From: UBA1738 sp003453455
Lineage (GTDB): Bacteria; Bacillota; Clostridia; UBA1381
Direction: 5' to 3'
DNA: 17,193 nucleotides
Assembly: GCA_946621875.1 (NCBI GenBank)
Contig: CAMOOX010000028.1
Location: 1 to 17,193 of the forward strand
The notes below the pieces were generated by a model that was not told where the DNA came from, ran no database searches, and was given only the letters and a program-made list of their open reading frames with translations. Position numbers and translations under genes: made by a program. Shown piece by piece: positions 15,200 to 17,193 of this stretch; within the stretch, counting starts at the first letter, position 1; each line of letters opens with the position of its first letter.

Positions 15200-16306
15200 T
15201 TGAAATACAAGCAGGCGTACAAACTCAATCAATTTGACCATATCCTGTTTTTACTTACAATAATTGCAGGTTTATTAGGAATTATTGCCATTTACAGTGC
15301 AACGCGCTCATTAAATACCAATTCCCAAGTTTTTGTGCAGAGCGCCTCTTTTTTGGCGGGAATTCTTTTTATGTTCATCCTTAGCCGTATTAACTATCAA
15401 GCTTTCGGTTATACCGCCATACCAATATACATCATTTGCATCCTTTTGCTTATTTCAGTTCTCATTTTCGGTACGACAGGAAGCTGGGGTGCACGAAGCT
15501 GGATTCGTTTCGGCCCAATCGGAATACAGCCCTCCGAAATATGCAAAATTGGCTTTTCAATTACTTTTGCAAAGCATTTATCAAAAGTAAAAGAGGATAT
15601 AAATAAACCCGCTACTCTGGCACTATTATTACTTCATCTTGCAGTTTTAGTGGGACTTATTATGCTTGAACCCGATGCAGGAAGTGCTATGGTTTTTTGC
15701 TTTATGGCAATAGTTATGCTCTTTGTTGCAGGACTTTCTTTTAAGTATATTATACCTGCTTTTTTGCTTGTCCTTGCCTCCTCTCCACTTATCTATTTTT
15801 TTCTTTTGAGTGATTATCAAAAGCATAGGATACAGGTATTTTTTAACCCTGAAATGGATAAGCTCGGCAGCGGATACAATGTGATTCAGTCAAAAATTGC
15901 AGTCGGCTCAGGCAGACTTTTTGGTAAAGGATATTTAAAAGGCACACAAAATCAGCTTGGTTTTTTGCCTACCAAGCATACCGATTTCATTTTCAGCGTA
16001 ATTTCTGAGGAAATGGGATTTATAGGCGCAGTTTTGGTTATTTTACTGCTCTTTTTAATCATAGCGCGCTGTATAAAAATTGCCCAGGAATCAGACGATT
16101 TGTTTGGTAAATATATTTGTATAGGCATTTCTGCTATGCTGATTTTCCATACATTTGAAAATGCAGGTATGTGTATTGGACTTATGCCGGTCACAGGCAT
16201 TCCCCTTCCTTTTATAAGCTATGGCGGCACATCTCTTGTCACAAATATGATTGCCATAGGTGTTGTTCTTTCCGTATCATCACATTCAAAAAAGGTAAAA
16301 TTGTAG
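15200..16306 (+). CDS. rodA: SEDS family peptidoglycan glycosyltransferase, RodA type likely
   Basis: SEDS proteins polymerise lipid II into glycan strands, RodA for cell elongation and FtsW for division, each with a class B penicillin-binding protein. The 368-residue protein has about ten hydrophobic segments. Typical sequences are GARSWIRFGPIGIQPSEICKIGF, the FLPTKHTDFIFSVISEEMGFIG loop with the catalytic region, and PVTGIPLPFISYGGTS near the C terminus. RodA is favoured by the short cytoplasmic ends; FtsW or SpoVE is not excluded. The likely start is TTG at 15200, because a perfect GGAGG (15187-15191) precedes it by 8 bases. The ATG at 15185 overlaps that ribosome binding site and has none of its own. 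It is not tightly linked to the preceding operon, and a weak promoter (TTGCAA 15148-15153) may lie upstream. Confidence 0.9.
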   Translation: MKYKQAYKLNQFDHILFLLTIIAGLLGIIAIYSATRSLNTNSQVFVQSASFLAGILFMFILSRINYQAFGYTAIPIYIICILLLISVLIFGTTGSWGARSWIRFGPIGIQPSEICKIGFSITFAKHLSKVKEDINKPATLALLLLHLAVLVGLIMLEPDAGSAMVFCFMAIVMLFVAGLSFKYIIPAFLLVLASSPLIYFFLLSDYQKHRIQVFFNPEMDKLGSGYNVIQSKIAVGSGRLFGKGYLKGTQNQLGFLPTKHTDFIFSVISEEMGFIGAVLVILLLFLIIARCIKIAQESDDLFGKYICIGISAMLIFHTFENAGMCIGLMPVTGIPLPFISYGGTSLVTNMIAIGVVLSVSSHSKKVKL

Positions 16307-16334
16307 TATATCGGTATATTTTTTAAAAAAACTA

Positions 16335-16363
16335 TTGATTTTTTGCGGTTTTTAGGTTATAAT
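16335..16363 (+). promoter_or_regulatory. Sigma-A promoter of the truncated tRNA-Ser gene
   Basis: TTGATT (16335-16340) and a perfect TATAAT (16358-16363) are separated by 17 bases. The tRNA fragment starts 21 bases after the -10 box, a normal distance for a tRNA promoter. This suggests that the fragment was once an active tRNA gene. Confidence 0.8.
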
Positions 16364-16383
16364 TTTCAGGTACTAAAACACAC

Positions 16384-16429
16384 GGAGAGGTATCGAAGTG
16401 GTCATAACGGGGCTGACTCGAAATCAAGT
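16384..16429 (+). pseudogene. tRNA-Ser gene, 5' half only
   Basis: The sequence aligns without gaps to the first half of the intact tRNA-Ser at 16565, with about 7 differences in 47 bases. It has the acceptor 5' strand GGAGAGG (16384-16390), D-arm, and an anticodon loop CTCGAAA with anticodon CGA at 16419-16421. The 5' anticodon stem strand GCTGA would need TCAGC or TCAGT opposite, but TCAAG is found, so only three of five pairs form. Beyond that no variable arm, T-arm or matching CCTCTCC acceptor strand is present. The gene therefore breaks at or just after the anticodon loop. This fits interruption by an integrated element, though a decayed tandem copy is possible. Confidence 0.8.
16415..16425 (+). 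other. Candidate integrase attachment core in tRNA-Ser stub
   Basis: GACTCGAAATC is the longest identical stretch around the anticodon loop and recurs in the intact tRNA-Ser at 16596-16606. The stub stops resembling a tRNA just after it. Crossover in the anticodon loop is a known position for tyrosine recombinases that use tRNA genes. The exact core needs the other element end. Confidence 0.4.
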
Positions 16430-16459
16430 GACTGTTTATGAATATTCAACCCTTTCAGT

Positions 16460-16480
16460 CCGCTTTGCTATGCGGTTTTT
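16460..16480 (+). terminator. Weak terminator-like hairpin after the tRNA stub
   Basis: CCGC (16460-16463) pairs with GCGG (16472-16475) around an 8-base loop and is followed by five T. The stem is short. It would stop most transcripts from the stub promoter before the intact tRNA, if active. Confidence 0.45.
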
Positions 16481-16507
16481 GAAAATTTAATATTTAGTTT
16501 TTTTAAT
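16479..16507 (+). promoter_or_regulatory. Candidate promoter of the intact tRNA-Ser
   Basis: TTGAAA (16479-16484) and TTTAAT (16502-16507) are separated by 17 bases. The start would be near 16514, about 50 bases before the mature tRNA. The -10 is imperfect at an important base, so this is tentative; read-through from 16335-16363 is the alternative. Confidence 0.4.
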
Positions 16508-16509
16508 GA

Positions 16510-16531
16510 GTTCCCTCACAAAGTTCCCTCA
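16510..16531. repeat. Two direct repeats GTTCCCTCA between stub and intact tRNA
   Basis: GTTCCCTCA occurs at 16510-16518 and 16523-16531, separated by CAAA, so repeat starts are 13 bases apart. On the other strand it reads TGAGGGAAC twice. Short direct repeats close to an attachment site and integrase gene resemble arm-type binding sites of tyrosine integrases. No other function is evident. Confidence 0.6.
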
Positions 16532-16564
16532 TTTTTGCAGAACTTGTGCAAACTCTTTAAATAA

Positions 16565-16655
16565 GGAGAAGTATCGAAGTGGTTATAACGGCCTCGACTC
16601 GAAATCGAGTGTACCAGAGATGGTACCGTGGGTTCGAATCCCACCTTCTCCGCCA
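16565..16655 (+). tRNA. tRNA-Ser(CGA)
   Basis: A complete 91-base class II tRNA with encoded CCA, reading the serine codon UCG. The acceptor GGAGAAG (16565-16571) pairs with CTTCTCC (16645-16651), followed by discriminator G and CCA. The anticodon stem CTCGA/TCGAG encloses the loop CTCGAAA, with anticodon CGA at 16600-16602. The long variable arm has stem GTACC/GGTAC, as expected for serine, and the T-arm is GTGGG-TTCGAAT-CCCAC. A terminator follows at once. It may belong to the integrated element and replace the truncated gene 181 bases upstream. Confidence 0.97.
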
Positions 16656-16694
16656 AAGTGAGTTTTTTGTTAAATCAAAAGGCTCACTTTTTTT
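16655..16694 (+). terminator. Rho-independent terminator of tRNA-Ser
   Basis: AAAGTGAG (16655-16662) pairs with CTCACTTT (16683-16690), with possible extra inner T-A pairs, and is followed by a run of T ending at 16694. On the minus strand the hairpin has no U-run after it, so it mainly serves the tRNA. It reaches the stop codon of the convergent integrase gene. Confidence 0.8.
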
Positions 16695-17193
16695 CATAGC
16701 TCAATAGCACTTGATAGTGTTCCAAGAGATGTCATTTTTGAGCTTGCATCAAGGTGAGAGTATATATTTGCCGTTGTTGAAAAATCACTATGCCCCAGCC
16801 AAAGCTGTATATCCTTTATTGTTACTGTTCCCTTCCCCTTGTTCAGAAGCAATGTTGCACAAGTGTGCCTCAAATCATGAAAACGAATCTTTCTTAAATT
16901 ATTCTTCCTCAACACCCTTGCAAATGCGTCTGTCACATAGTCCGGAAGTATTAGATTACCTAATTCATCTACCATCAAATAATCGTTCCATTCACGGTTA
17001 TACGACGATTTGAATTTTCTTATGTATTGCTCTTGCTTCTCTTTTAATTCGAGCAATCTTGTTTTTACAGACTCGTTGAGAGGCAATGCTCTTAAGCTTG
17101 ACTTTGTTTTTGCTCTGTCTTTTGCGATAATCCTTTTCTTCCCATCTTCAACCACTACATTAACTGTATGGTTAACATAGAAAATATTATCCT
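16694..17193 (-). CDS. int: Tyrosine recombinase/integrase, C-terminal part (runs off right edge)
   Basis: The last 166 codons of a phage or ICE-type integrase are present, and the frame stays open to the window edge, so the apparent GTG start at 17155 is internal. The catalytic domain is clear: TKSSLRALPLN at its beginning, then HDLRHTCATLLLNKG with the HxxR motif, LWLGHSDFSTT with the second His, and IYSHL with the nucleophilic Tyr (codon 16760-16762). The first catalytic Arg and the N-terminal DNA-binding domains lie partly or wholly outside. It ends 38 bases after the tRNA-Ser and points toward it, the usual layout for an integrase beside its attachment site. It could move a prophage, an integrative conjugative element or a genomic island; the cargo is not visible. 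Confidence 0.93.
   Translation of the reverse strand, partial: DNIFYVNHTVNVVVEDGKKRIIAKDRAKTKSSLRALPLNESVKTRLLELKEKQEQYIRKFKSSYNREWNDYLMVDELGNLILPDYVTDAFARVLRKNNLRKIRFHDLRHTCATLLLNKGKGTVTIKDIQLWLGHSDFSTTANIYSHLDASSKMTSLGTLSSAIEL

Noticed and set aside
16439..16448. Palindrome TGAATATTCA as an arginine repressor box
   Set aside because: It is a perfect 10-base palindrome resembling ArgR half-sites, but stands alone, has no arginine gene nearby and is AT-rich, so chance is likely.
17153..17155. GTG as the integrase start
   Set aside because: The frame stays open to the window edge, and the residues before the GTG fit the integrase family, so the gene continues beyond the window.
1..17193. CRISPR arrays, insertion sequences, rRNA genes or defence systems
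   Set aside because: No spaced repeat array, transposase, terminal inverted repeat, rRNA sequence or defence gene was found. Any cargo of the integrase-linked element lies beyond the right edge.

Overview
This AT-rich window looks like the chromosome of a clostridial Firmicute. The reasons are strong AGGAGG-type ribosome binding sites, near-consensus sigma-A promoters, Gram-positive-style lipoproteins, the gdpP-rplI-dnaB gene order, and NrdR and DUF1858 proteins typical of anaerobic Firmicutes. The species cannot be named from the sequence alone. Most of the window is housekeeping genes. The unusual part is the right end, where a tRNA-Ser locus has been altered next to a tyrosine integrase.

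Left block, minus strand (1-6305). The window opens inside a lipoprotein gene that runs off the left edge. Next comes a three-gene polar amino acid ABC importer, transcribed binding protein, permease, ATPase, with its own promoter and a 13-bp hairpin between the binding protein and permease genes. The two lipoprotein promoters share a nearly identical upstream sequence at the same distance from their -35 boxes. Further right is a five-gene operon: phosphoribosyltransferase, MTA/SAH nucleosidase, Nudix hydrolase, nrdR, mnmE. It combines purine salvage, nucleotide clean-up, control of ribonucleotide reductase and tRNA wobble modification.

Centre block, plus strand (6451-14933). A divergent promoter starts a long co-directional run: gdpP (c-di-AMP phosphodiesterase), rplI, dnaB, tilS, ftsH, a small DUF1858 protein and a DUF21/CBS membrane protein. 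Gaps are short or the genes overlap, so it is probably one operon with possible internal promoters. A 74-codon membrane-protein gene lies on the opposite strand just beyond it and overlaps its tail. A separate rodA/ftsW-family gene follows.

Right end (16307-17193). A near-consensus promoter precedes the 5' half of a tRNA-Ser gene, which stops just after the anticodon loop. About 135 bp further on is a complete tRNA-Ser(CGA) with encoded CCA, then a terminator, then the C-terminal part of a tyrosine integrase running off the right edge. Two direct repeats lie between the stub and the intact tRNA. My preferred reading is that an integrative element entered the anticodon loop of a native tRNA-Ser gene and brought its own tRNA-Ser as replacement. 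The other end of the element lies outside the window, so this remains inference.
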